A DNA stretch of 64,000 nt from Ursus arctos (lineage: Eukaryota > Chordata > Mammalia > Carnivora > Ursidae), in assembly GCF_023065955.2 (NCBI RefSeq), contig NW_026622997.1, positions 9,906,001-9,970,000 on the forward strand, read 5' to 3'. Of the stretch, positions 24,836 through 35,420 are shown piece by piece. A program made the translations under genes and the position numbers. The notes beneath the pieces were generated by a model that had not been told where the DNA came from, did not search any database, and worked only from the letters and a program-made list of their open reading frames with translations. How positions within the stretch are numbered: position 1 is the first letter of the stretch; the number at the start of each line of letters is the position of its first letter.

Positions 24836-26301
24836 AATGCTAAAAGGGTAACAACGACCCTAGAAAAATATACACTAAATAAATCAGAAGAGATCTGAAA
24901 CTGGGGTGGGGAAGGAGGGAAGGAAAAAAAAAAAAAGAATATGATCAGGCTGGTGAATAGAACAGAGCCACACACTAGATTTTGGGTGTATTTGGCCTGT
25001 TAGATAGACACTTCCTCCCAAAATTTTAAAGAAAGAAAAACTTACATATATTCAAAAATAAGGGTAAATACAATGTAGTGATGGAATATGACTGTAAAAA
25101 TTAAAATTAAAAAAGATTTTAGAAAAGGAGTTGATAAGTTGGTTGAAAAAGGAAAGAAGCAAAATTAAAAAAAAGAAATAGAAAAAGAAAAAAGTAAAGA
25201 AAATTTTAAGAATTAACCTTGAAGGACTAAAGAATCATGGGAAAAACACCATGAATTCTATGTGCTGTATTCCCCTAGGGCTTGAGTTTTGCAGTTCTCA
25301 TTGATGGGTAACCTTGGTCTTGGCTGGATGTTCTTGCTATCTTCTGGGGGAGGGGCGGGTTGCTGTGATTCTCTAATGTCTTTGCTCCAGGCGGAATTGC
25401 ACCTCCCTTGCCAGGGGTCAGGCTAAGTCATCTGCTTAGGTTTGCCTTTGATAACTTTTGTTCCTTGCAGACTTTCCAGGAAGTTTTATAGGATGAGACT
25501 GAAAATGGCTGCCTCCCAACCTTCAGCCCTGGAGGAGCCAGGAGCCAAGAGATGCAGTGCAGCCTCAGAGAAAAGCAGTCAGTCACTCCCGTCTCCCTGG
25601 TCTCCGGCCGCACTCCGCGCTCACCTGGCCTGTGACCGAGCGTTTTTGTTTCAGGTGCTCGGCCCTGTTTGGAGTCTCCAAACCCAGTAGATTCCTGTGA
25701 CGTGCTCCCGTGCCGCTCCTCCCGGGGGAAGAAGGGGGGGTCTCCCTGAATCTAACGCTTTTTGGGCCCCGGCTCAAAGAGCAGTGGCTCGACTGTGCCA
25801 TGGATCACAGTTCATGGCCACCCTGAGCTGAGAGCCCACTCCTCGCTCCGTCTTTAAAGCTGGCTTCCCTGCTCCGATACCTGGGAACTCTGCCTGACGC
25901 AGGTACCCCCATTCTTTCTGTGACCCTGAGTGTCCTGAGACCACACTGTACCAGCGAGGGTTCCACCCCCTGCTTAGCCACTGGAGCAACGTCCCTCACC
26001 AGAGCAGACTTCTAGAAGTTCCGATTTTGTGCTCTAGGGCTCCATCACTTCCTGGTAGCCAGCTGATGGCGCTCCCCCCCCCCCAATTCTGTGTTCCTGT
26101 ATATCGCCTCAGATTCACTTCTCTGCATGTCCTACCTTCCAGAAAGTGGTCACTTCTCTGTTCATAGTTGTTGCTATACTTTTCTTCCATCTCCTGTTGA
26201 GTTCGTAGGTGTTCAGAATGGTTTGATAGCTATATAGCTGAATTCCTGAGACCAGACGAAATTTAGTTCTCCTGCTCCTCCGCCGTCTTCCTCAGTTCCC
26301 C
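24836..26301 (-). promoter_or_regulatory. L1 5'UTR (fossil internal promoter region)
   Basis: About 1.45 kb upstream of ORF1 in L1 orientation. The outer 900 bp (25340-26300) is GC-richer than the surroundings, as expected for the carnivore L1 5'UTR that carries the internal pol II promoter. The inner part (24880-25230) is A-rich. A 10-base C run sits at 26076-26085. Promoter activity is inferred from family knowledge only. Confidence 0.6.
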
Positions 26302-26313
26302 ACTCTGCCTCTA

Positions 26314-29170
26314 CTTCTCCTTCACTCTGCTGTGTAACTCCCTGGACTCAGGACTTACGCTGAGCCCCAGGGCAAGCCCGAGTCACCGTGCTGGTAACTG
26401 AAAGGATATTTATTCTAGACAGAGTGATCACATGATTCTAGAGCAGGGACCCTGACATGGTTATCAGGAAGAACACCTTTCATTTTTCTCAATGAAATCA
26501 TGAACATCTGGCACAAGTCCATCCCAGCAAGTCTGGGGAGGAAGCCTTGCTCACATGGCTGATGTTCCCAGGGCTCCAATGGCTGCTTTGAATTCCTCCT
26601 GGAGGACCTTATTAAGGACAGGTCAGGTTTCTCCCGGACTCATTGGCACCAGCAGGGACTGATGATTTCTGGGCTTGGGGCTGCTGAGCAAATGGCCAGG
26701 TTCCTCCTTTGTCTCACTCCTCTAGCACCCTTGTTAAGGCTTTATGTTTGGGGACATTGGCCTTGTCACTCTGTTCCCTCTGAAAACTGGGCCTGGAGCG
26801 GACCAGCCACGTGGGAGATCTCGAGTGAGCCCTCACAGCAGCAGTAACTCCATGTGCAAGTACCATCAGATGCTCAGAGTAGTGAGTGTGGGAAACATGC
26901 AGTTGGGGTGTGGACTGGACTGTTCTTTTCTAAGAGGCAGCATTTTGAATTAGAGACCTATTTACATATACTTTGCATTAATTTACATACCAGCCTCTGA
27001 TAACTAGCTCTAAATACTCTTCTATGAATTTAACTAGTTAGTGCAGCTAACACTGTGGTAGCCAGACCTGGTATCAAGGGCATTACACACATGGAAAACT
27101 GAAAAGATTTGTGAAAACATAATCACGAGTAGGGTGAATCAGCCCAGGCCCCTCATGGATGCAGCTGCTCCTTAGTCTGATTATGCTGGGGTGATAGTGC
27201 ATTTAACACTCTTGAGAGAGATCGTGCCTTCCTAGCACTCAGCTGAGTTAACCCCCACCCTGGAAAAACAAGGAAGGAAAAAAAAAACCTAACTTTTTTT
27301 TCACTATCTTTTATTTAATTGGCACTGTGCTAATGGTGCCAGTTATTATTTCACACTTTTTCTGTTTTTTGACATGAAATCTACATAGTTTGTGAAGTTG
27401 GTTGGTGAAGAGAAGAACACATAGAAAAGGTGACATTATAGATGGTGGACATTGCCCATAGGGTTTGCAGTGTCTAACCTGTGTCCCTGCACGCCATTCA
27501 GCTCTGAGTTGACCATTTCCTCCTTTTTTCCTTTCTCAGCCTTCATCCTGGCAGTGACTAGATTGCCATCTGCCTCACTTGAGAATGGAAAGTTGGTGGG
27601 ATGGGCAGGGGGATAGGTACACCTGCACCACCCCCTGCCTTGTGTTGATTCCCACTTTGTGGGGTCCACTGGGTGTTGCTATTGATTACTGAAACAACAT
27701 ACTGACTCCTGGTTTGTATGGCTGACTTTTAGTAGCAGATTGAGAAATTTTACCCCCTTCAGAGATCAGACAGGGGAGAGAGGGGGTCTGTTCTTAAAGA
27801 GTAAAAAGTCCTTCAAATTCATGCTGCTCTTTGTAGGTCACCTAAAAATACTGATCTTAGTAGTTTTAGATCTTAAAATAACTAAATGTATACCTTTATT
27901 TTTATTCCTGTTAAATTAGACATCCATTTATACTAGACTTCAGGATAGGCCAGAATTAAATACCCTCTTCTCCCCATGTTGTAAGAAAATAAATTGGGAA
28001 GAGTCTACCTATCATTATGTAGGAAGTTGTTTTAATTATAGCAGAAGGCTGTTAGTCTTTCTCACTGACCTCTTGTACCCTCAGTCTACTGTGGGCTGGT
28101 TATTTGAGTATGTGGTCTAGAGAATAACAGTGTGGTCTTGCACAGCAGTCCTGTTGCTCTGTCAGTTTTGAACATGAATGATGTGAAGGTAGGACACCCC
28201 CCTTTTTTTCATTAGGATCCTGTGTTAGCATCTTTACTGACAGTGTCATGTTATGAAACATTAACAACTTGAAATTCAGGAGACCCAGTTTCTGGCTGAA
28301 CACTGCTTTCAGAAACTCCCATCGGCCCGTGGGGGAATGTTTGCCTCAGTTTCCTAAGGCAGTCCCTCTGGTTAGTCACACCTCTGTCTACAGCTTTTTA
28401 TTACTCTGACTTTGTCATTTTGAAGTAAGAATGATACAGTATATTTTAGGTGGTGTGGTGCCTCCTCATGTATTCCTTTTGGCTTTTAAGATATGACATG
28501 TATTTTGTTAGGGATTCTTTTGTAATAAGAACAACTCAGTAGTAAGTTCTTAGTTGTATTAAGAGTAGCTTCTGAGCCATTTTTGTTGTGAACACCTTTC
28601 ACTGCAGCTCCAAGGCCTAGAACATTGTTCTTTGAACCTCATTGTCAACAGTGGTTTATATAAACAGAAGTTTATTTTCTGCAGATGAGCCCAATTCTGT
28701 GTTTTAAACAGCTCTTCTTTCTCCACTACTGTTTCTTGACATCACCTTATAAACCTTCACCAACCAACTCTTGCTGTGGAGGCAGCCATGGTGAAGTTCA
28801 CCATTCTTGCCCTTGAACTGAGGAGTTAGAGGGAGGGAACATCCCCAGTGCTGCTTCCATCAGTGCTGCAGGATCAGAGCACACTGTTCTAAAGTGGTCC
28901 TGCTTTATGTGGTGGGTGGGTTCGAGGGTGATAGAGTGCTATGTGTCAGCACCACCTTGGCTTCATGCATTTTCAGTGACTCTGATAAACCTTTTTACTA
29001 TAAAGCATGTGGGGCTGCTCCAACTCATAAAAAAGTTGATAGAATGTAATTCTTTTGTGATTTGAAGTTAACCACCTGGTGCAGTATTTTAAAAATTCTG
29101 TAGCATATTGATTTCCACAATCATTCATGTGCTTTTCCTTATTCAGTTTCTCCAAGCATTAGAATGATGG
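26314..29170. other. Unassigned sequence, no gene seen
   Basis: 2.85 kb without ORFs over 77 codons and without a repeat I can name. An A-run/T-run pair at 27277-27300 could form a short hairpin. Nothing else was supported. Confidence 0.4.
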
Positions 29171-29179
29171 TTCAAAATC

Positions 29180-29220
29180 AAGAATGTGGTAAAAAAAAAA
29201 AAAAAAAAAAAAAGAATGTG
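29180..29220 (+). mobile_element. Poly(A)-only retroinsertion with target duplication
   Basis: A run of 23 A (29191-29213) is preceded only by the extra bases gt. It is flanked by direct repeats aagaatgtg (29180-29188 and 29212-29220). The layout equals an L1-driven insertion truncated to almost nothing but its tail. An expanded A-run by slippage beside a chance repeat is the alternative. Confidence 0.55.
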
Positions 29221-29344
29221 AGTAAAATCTAGAATGAACTCACCATTGTCTCTTAATTGACTGCACTTGTTGCCCTGCCACATTTGAAATGCCTGTGATC
29301 TATCTTTACTCATAAAATTTTTGATAGCAAATGCATCCTTTGTT

Positions 29345-30070
29345 TTTTTTTCCCCCCATACCATTTTCCAACTCTCCAGATGCTGGCTGGGTATTCTACT
29401 ATTAAATTTGGTTTTGCACTAACTACCCAGATTTAGTTCAGACCCTGCAGGTAAAGGGCTCAGTCCCACCAGATTCCATTTTCCCCTTCAGCCCCTTCAG
29501 ACGCTAGTCATCATTCCAGCTTGCTACCTGTACATCTCACCAATCAGCTGTAAATCTTACGTTGCCATTAACCCCCTCCTGAGATTCAATCATTTGCTAG
29601 ATTGGCTTACAGAACCCCAGAAAGTGCTTTACTTATTATTACCGCTTTGTTAATAAAGGATACAACTCAGGAACAGCTAAATGGAAGAGAAGCATAGGAG
29701 AGGGTATGGGGATGGTATGGTGTACTCAGCAGCACAGCTCAGGGCGTGCCACCTTCCAACACCTATGTGTGTTCACTAACCTTGAATGTTTTCTGAACCC
29801 CATTGTTGAGGAATTTTTTTTAAAAGATTTTATTTATTATTTGACAGTGAGAGAGAGAGAGCACAGCAGGGGGAGCAGCAGAGGGAGAGGGAGAAGCAGG
29901 CTCCCCACTGAGCAGGGAGCCTGATGCAGAGCTCTATTCCAGGACCCTGGGATCAGGACCTGAGCTGAAGGCCACCCAGGTGCCCCATGTTGAGGGATTT
30001 TTTTAAATTGATGTTTTATTATGTAAGTATGACTACAACAAATATAGGGATATTATGTAATAGGGAAAAA
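29345..30070 (-). mobile_element. Ancient ERVL/MaLR-type LTR, copy 1 (split by a SINE)
   Basis: Two parts, 29345-29812 and 29986-30070, separated by a younger SINE. It shares ordered blocks with 56695-57340: ttaaccccctcctgagattc versus tcaaccccctcctcagtttt, then gctagattggcttacagaac versus gctggagtgacgcacagaac, then ttaataaaggatacaactca versus ttattaaaggccacgattaa. No coding part is attached. The LTR class is inferred; the subfamily was not resolved. Confidence 0.5.
29813..29985 (-). mobile_element. SINEC inserted in the LTR, slightly shortened
   Basis: Reverse SINE with aaaagattttatttattatt, a GA body and ccacccaggtgcccc. The tRNA-like head has lost about 20 bp (gaaggccacccagg). The flanking duplication is cattgttgagg (29801-29811) and catgttgaggg (29986-29996). 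Confidence 0.93.
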
Positions 30071-30231
30071 TCAGAAACATGTGGCATCAAAGAAATTTCA
30101 TGTTCATTAACAGACCCCTTTGGATTATGCTTCCAGCCTCTCCTAGAGATAATATCATTCATACTATTCTGAAGGGCAGATTTGACTAGTAGCAACATGC
30201 AAGTATTGGAACTTACTTTGTAACTTCTAAA

Positions 30232-30399
30232 GATTTAAAAAATTTTTAATTTTATTGAGAGACAGCGAGCACGTGCGTGTACACTCTAGCAGGGGAGAGG
30301 AACGGTGGGGGGTGGAGAGAATCTGAAGTAGACTCTCCACTGAGCACAGAGCCTAACACGGGGCTCAATCTCAGGACTAGGAGATCATGATCTGAGCCA
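30232..30399 (-). mobile_element. SINEC, 5'-truncated
   Basis: Reverse SINE: aatttttaattttattgaga, a body with ggagagaatctgaagtagac, stopping at gatcatgatctgagcca, so the outermost tRNA-like head is missing. Target duplications prove it inserted already truncated: tactttgtaacttctaaa (30214-30231) and tactttgttaacttctaaa (30400-30418). Confidence 0.93.
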
Positions 30400-30418
30400 T
30401 ACTTTGTTAACTTCTAAA

Positions 30419-31123
30419 AAACTGCAAATGTTTGCATTATTGTAGTAGACATTACGTTAATTCTTGTTGATTTATAATCTTATCCCAACTATTTTTTGGA
30501 CTCTGATTTCTTATGGACTGTGAAGTTTTTGTCCTTAGATAGTCTTCAGATAAAAGATTTCATTTTCTCTCTTATTTTGCTTGGCTGAATTAGTCATGGT
30601 CTTTCTCATTTTTAATGTTGCCTCTTTCAAGGTGTGTTTATAGACTAAGGAGTTGTAGTTTTAAAATGCTTTGTTTTTGGGTATTCATAATGAGAGATTA
30701 ACCGGAGCCATGTTTCACGTTCGCATGTCACTGCTTCCCCCATGTCCAGCCTGCCATACTGTACTTGTTATGCCTCTTAGGATTCCCTGGCCACACAGAA
30801 GGGCTCAGAAAATAGTGTTCTCTTGTTGACTGAGATTTCCTCTTCTCTGGCCCTGAAGCTTAGCTTTAGTGAACTTCATCTGTTTTCCTCTTTGGAATAT
30901 TAGAATCAGTCATGGAATATCAAGGGTTAGGTACAAGGAAGGACACAGACACAAGGAGGACTGGGGAATTAGCTGGCCTCAGACTCACATTAGGAGTCTA
31001 AAGGAAGTGTGAGATCAGTATTGACAGAATTGGACAATGAAACAGAGTATAGGAAATATTCTAAAATGGTCAAGATGATTTCCAGAGAACATTGGCTGCT
31101 TCTTAGGGCCTGGTACCCACCTC
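30419..31123. other. Unassigned sequence, nothing recognised
   Basis: AT-rich non-coding sequence between the SINE and the solo LTR. No repeat or gene was supported. Confidence 0.4.
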
Positions 31124-31127
31124 TTTA

Positions 31128-31845
31128 TGATGTGGTGCAGGTGAGGTTCAGTGGGGTGGAGTCCGGAGCAGACGACCAAGAAAGAATTCTTGAGGCGTCT
31201 TTGGTGCAAAATGGTGGTTTCTTAAAGCACGGGGACAGGACCCGTGGGCAGAAAGAGCTCCTGCCCTGGGGTTGTGAGGAATGGCCTATTTTATACCCTC
31301 AAGTGGGGAGGGGGCTAGGGATAGCGGAAGTCTCTAAGGAATTTTGGAAGCAAGGTTTCCAGGACCTTGAGGGGGCTAGCTGTTGTTGGAAAAAGGTCAT
31401 TTATTACTGTCTAATAAAACCTGAGTCATGAGACTCTTCAGATGTATATCGATGGGCCATATGCTTGGGGGATGATGGCCAACATGTATCTTGGGGGGTT
31501 AGAGATAAAGGAAGTTTCCAAAGGAATTTTTATATGTTAAAGTAGACTTACAGGATCTTGGTGGAGGGGAGGGGGTCAGGCTAGGACTGTCTTTTGCCCT
31601 TAGCAAAGTAGTAACATCCAGGCAGCTGAATTCCTAGAGGAATGTCAACATGCCTGTTTCAAGGACTTGTCAATGGGCTGTAGGTAGTAAGAACTGTTTC
31701 TTTGTCCTTTAGGGCAGCCAGGAGTGCCTGAGGAATGTTGCATACATCCCATTGGCAGGGGTGGGGGGGGGTGGGGGGGTGGGGGGGTGGTTTGCAGGGT
31801 GTCAGCTTCTGCTTTGTCTTCAGCTTGACTTCTGTTCCCTCATCA
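31128..31845 (-). mobile_element. Solo LTR, carnivore ERV1-like family, copy A
   Basis: A 718-bp LTR, reversed. In its own orientation it begins tgatgagggaacagaagtca and ends in ccacatca. A 4-bp target duplication ttta flanks it (31124-31127, 31846-31849). A TATA box is visible on the minus strand (gggtataaaatagg near 31290). The polyadenylation signal present in copy B is lost here. No internal retroviral genes are attached, so this is a recombined solo LTR. A G-rich tract lies at 31757-31790. Confidence 0.85.
31757..31790 (+). repeat. G-rich tract inside the LTR (potential G-quadruplex)
   Basis: Four long G blocks separated by single T bases, fitting the intramolecular quadruplex pattern of four or more G3+ runs with 1-nt loops. 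In the LTR's own orientation this is a C-rich strand near its 5' end. Confidence 0.85.
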
Positions 31846-31954
31846 TTTATACTTAACTGATCTTAAAGGGGAGGGGACATTACCTATGTAATTCATGAGA
31901 TCAGAGAGAATTTGAGGACCTATGTGTGGTTTAATGAAAATCATTTACAATTTC

Positions 31955-32165
31955 TTCAGCCCTTATGTATCAGCTACTCTGGAAATGATTTTAAATACAT
32001 TATTTCATTCAGTTTTCACAGAAACTCTGTGAAATGGATATTCTTCGTTCCCATTTTTCAGACAAGAAACTAAAGACCTGGGAGGTCACGTGATTTGCTC
32101 ACTTTCCTGGTTAGATTGGGAAAGTACTGGAGCTGGGATTCAAACCCAGGAATTCAACACTCTGG
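31955..32165 (-). mobile_element. MIR, antisense, well preserved
   Basis: Reads as reversed MIR: tacattatttcattcagttt, ggatattcttcgttcccatt, gacctgggaggtcacgtgat, ggagctgggattcaaaccca. The last block is the reversed tRNA-like B-box region. Confidence 0.85.
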
Positions 32166-32300
32166 CAACTTGTGATAGACACGGAGCACCTACTGCGTAG
32201 CCGGCACTGGGCCAGGTACTGGAAATGCAAAGAAAAATTCAGCTGCCCTCACTTCAAGGAAGACAAGCATGGTCTTCATCAAAATGCTAAGGAGATTCCA
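32166..32300. repeat. Ancient repeat core (gagcacctactgcg... type)
   Basis: cggagcacctactgcgtagc and ggcactgggccaggtactgg match the widespread 'gagcacctactatgtgccaggcactg' mammalian repeat core (MIR/L2/L3 type). The family was not resolved. Confidence 0.5.
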
Positions 32301-33178
32301 GAATGACTTAATTAAAAGCATTGCATAAATGCATGGCATTATATTAGGTTGGCAGTGGTTTCCTGCCAATATATGAAGTGCTAAGAATCAATAGGAAGAA
32401 GTATATGGTTATAAAAAAAAATGAGCAGAGCCATAGAAAGGCTAATTGAAAGCATGGAATGTTACGAAACTCACAGATTTATTTATGTGAAGTTTGGAAG
32501 ATGCTACTCTAGCAATTTCTGGCTGGTTTTGGTGATTGATGATAACCTAAAGTAGCCAAGCTACTCAGATTAATTTAAGTTGCTTTATTTACAACTGAGC
32601 TCTCTCAGAGAATCTTACTTTTAATGTTCCCAGAGGTATATACCTGTGTTATGTTGGGGATAAGCTGTTTTAGAGTCAGAGAGGAAATGAAGAAAACAAG
32701 GTCACTATTACATGGTTTCCACACTATTTGTCAATTTATTGCCCATGATATTGTGCCAGAGTAACGTGAAAATATGGGAAGGGCAAGTAAGGTAGACACT
32801 CATGGAAAGATGACTAGAATCAAACAGGGGATGAGCTGTATTAAAACATAGTGGTTCACTATTAAGGAATATAGAAGAGCAGATATTAGGAATTTGCTTT
32901 TATTCAGCAAAATGAATAATTCTTAGGTTTATAGATCAAATCAATGTTATATTAATATAGGGTTATTTAAATAAGACCTCTTGAATTTAATTCAAAATGG
33001 TTTGGTTTTGTTTTGTTTTGTATCCTTCTAAAATGTACCATTCTTCTTTTTGAATTGTCTAGGCATCCTTTATCACTGAGTACTTTTTTTTTTCTTTAAC
33101 TGCTTTGATGAAATTACATCAGTGAAATGAGAGAAGACTAAAAGATGTGCTTGGGAGCAGTCAGTATTTAAGTGGTAC
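32301..33178. other. Unassigned sequence between the two solo LTRs
   Basis: AT-rich. No retroviral gag, pol or env similarity, no ORF and no named repeat. The absence of retroviral internal sequence argues against a deleted provirus. Confidence 0.45.
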
Positions 33179-33182
33179 TTGA

Positions 33183-33842
33183 TGAAGTTGTGGGATATAG
33201 GTGGAGTTCAGTGGGGTGGAGTCCGAGCCAACAGACGAAGAAAGAATTCTTGAGACGTTTTTGGTGTAAAAATGGTGATTTTATTAAAGCACAGGGACAG
33301 GACCCCTAGGCAGAAAGAGCTGCTGCCCCAGGTTGTGAGAGGTGGCTGATTATATACTATGGGGTTGGGGGAGGTAAGGAAAAAGCGAGGTTTCAAGAGA
33401 GCACTTTCATATGTTAAAGAAGACTCAGGATACCAGAGGCCTTGCTATTGTCAGGTTAAGGTTATTTACCCCTCTAGTAAGGTATTAACATGAAGATAGT
33501 TGGGAACTTCCTGGAGGAACATTACACTGCCTGCTTCAAGTATCTGTCAACGGGCTGCAGGTTATAAAGACATTTAATTGTATTTACATCCCCTTCTGGA
33601 AGCGAGGTTAGTGATAGAAATGCTTTGTTCTTGGAGATCGCTAAGACATTTGTACACTGTGGGAGATTCAAGTCTTGCAGGATTGTGGTTTCTATAGGTT
33701 GACTATTTCTTTGTCCTTTAGGGCAGCCAGGAGTGCCTTAGGAATGTCACAGACATCCCAGGGGGGCGGGGTGGTGGTGGTGTGTGGTTTGAAGGGTGTG
33801 AGTTTCTGCTTTGTTCTCTGCTTGCCTTCTGTTCCCTCATCA
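33183..33842 (-). mobile_element. Solo LTR, same ERV1-like family, copy B
   Basis: About 660 bp and collinear with 31128-31845 in the same orientation (shared ttcagtggggtggagtccg, aagaaagaattcttgag, gcagccaggagtgcct, tgttccctcatca). It carries an internal block (33590-33700) that copy A lacks or has diverged in, and lacks a block of copy A (31440-31560). The minus strand shows AATAAA (gctttaataaaatcacc near 33280) and a TATA-like box (tagtatataatcag near 33355). No clear 4-bp duplication was seen. Confidence 0.82.
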
Positions 33843-34875
33843 ATATAATTTGTAACCATTTTGCATATAAGGTTTCAAAGATTAAATGACTTGCTAGTTA
33901 AGGTGGAAACAGATTTGAAAACAGGACTTTTTTCTTCAGTACCCTTCTTTTCGCTGGAGTTTGCTGCTGTCTTGGGTTTGAAATGACTGAATTGCACTTA
34001 TTGGCAAGATAAAACATGAAGTAAAGTTATAGCATCATGTTTTTATTTACTTTTATTTTGATCAACATGATCATATTAAGTGGATGTTTTAAGATGTTTT
34101 ATAGTACATCTATAAAAATGTGTAAGGAAAGTCCTGCCCTCCTAGGGTTTTGAACCTTGTTGAAAGGATATAGTCACCTAGAACCTTTCTGAATTGCTGG
34201 TCTCCATTTAGAGTTGAATTTTAGAAATTCTTTTTGGCCACTGTTACTTATAAAGCTGTGTTATTTGGCTTTTGTTTTGCTTTTCTCGTCTGACTGAGCT
34301 ATTGGTATTTTGAGCAACCGCTAGCCAGGTATTAGACCAGTTGCATCCAACTTAAGTATTTTTGACTTTGAACTCTGCCTTTACTCATCTTGTTTGTACA
34401 TGTGCCCTCTACTCTTCTAGCTGTCCAGACTTGACTTATTAGTCTCACCTCTTCTATGAGTGTAATCCCAGTCATTGTCTGTATTTGCTTTTCCTCCTCC
34501 TTTACCTCTGTAGGACCTGATGGCTGTTCTCTTGTTAATCATATGTTCTTTTATAAGTGTATTTCTGTGTTTCATTGTGAATACCATGGTGCTCCACCTT
34601 CCTACATTTTAAACTCTTCGATTTCATGAATGGTGATTTAAACAACAGTCCGTTGCACAAAAGTTAGACTTAAAAAAATCTCTTAAAAATTATTTAGTGT
34701 AACTTTATTTTAGTAAAACTCCTTGGCAGTACAGAGATGAAATGGTTTGATCATTTATGGTGCTACAAAGGGTACAGGGAATGTGACACTCATAATTGGT
34801 TGTGGGGTTCATTGGTGGGACTTGGAAGTAGTGCATTGCCACTTGGGAGATCTGTTTGACTGTTTGTCTATTCAA
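33843..34875. other. Unassigned AT-rich sequence
   Basis: No ORF of 60 codons or more and no repeat supported. Confidence 0.4.
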
Positions 34876-34879
34876 ATTT

Positions 34880-35420
34880 AAAATGCGTAAACCATTTGAC
34901 CTCGCAATTCAACTTTTAGGAGTTTATCCTAAAAATGCTAGAATGTGTATGCAAACATATATGTACAAGGGTATTTTTTTGATAGATTTACTCATTTTAA
35001 CAAAATATTGGAAAAAATTTAAATGTTCATCCTAGGGAGGTTCTGAGTACACACGTGGTGGGGCTTTCATGTGATGGAATATGGAATACTCTGCACGATT
35101 AAAAAGAATGAGGTAGATCTCTGTGTACTACTTGACTACTGTTGAATATTACAAGTGTAAATTCTTACCTGGGAAGAATATGCTACAGAATAGTATGCTA
35201 ACATTTGTGTACAAATTAAGTCTGTGGGAGAGGGGTTTATATGTGTATGTGTGTACAGACACCCACAGAATTGTATAACACATACATAATGTTCATAGGG
35301 AGGTACAGGAGGCAGTGGAAGTTTAGTTTTCACTGTTTACCCTTTTATAACGTTTGAATTTATTACCATATACATGATTGATCAATGAATAATATTTGTT
35401 TTTTAGAGTCTGATAGTACA
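34880..35420 (+). mobile_element. Old L1 3' end (L1M-type)
   Basis: aattcaacttttaggagttt, taaatgttcatcctagggag, gattaaaaagaatgaggtag and acccttttataacgtttgaa follow the region after ORF2 and the 3'UTR of ancient L1s in plus orientation. Confidence 0.65.

Larger units (their letters stand above)
19876..26301 (-). mobile_element. Full-length carnivore L1, antisense, defective
   Basis: About 6.4 kb in reverse orientation: 3' end at the AT-rich low-coordinate side (19876-19960), ORF2 remains, ORF1 remains, and a GC-richer 5'UTR ending near 26300 in the reverse complement of an L1 start (cctccgccgtcttcctcagt). Putative target duplications are actatgcctcta (19864-19875) and actctgcctcta (26302-26313), 11 of 12 matching. 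Every ORF is interrupted, so this copy is not autonomous. Confidence 0.92.

Noticed and set aside
31128..33842. One provirus with 5' and 3' LTRs and a deleted interior
   Set aside because: The intervening 1.3 kb contains MIR and unassigned DNA but no retroviral genes, and the left LTR has its own flanking ttta duplication.
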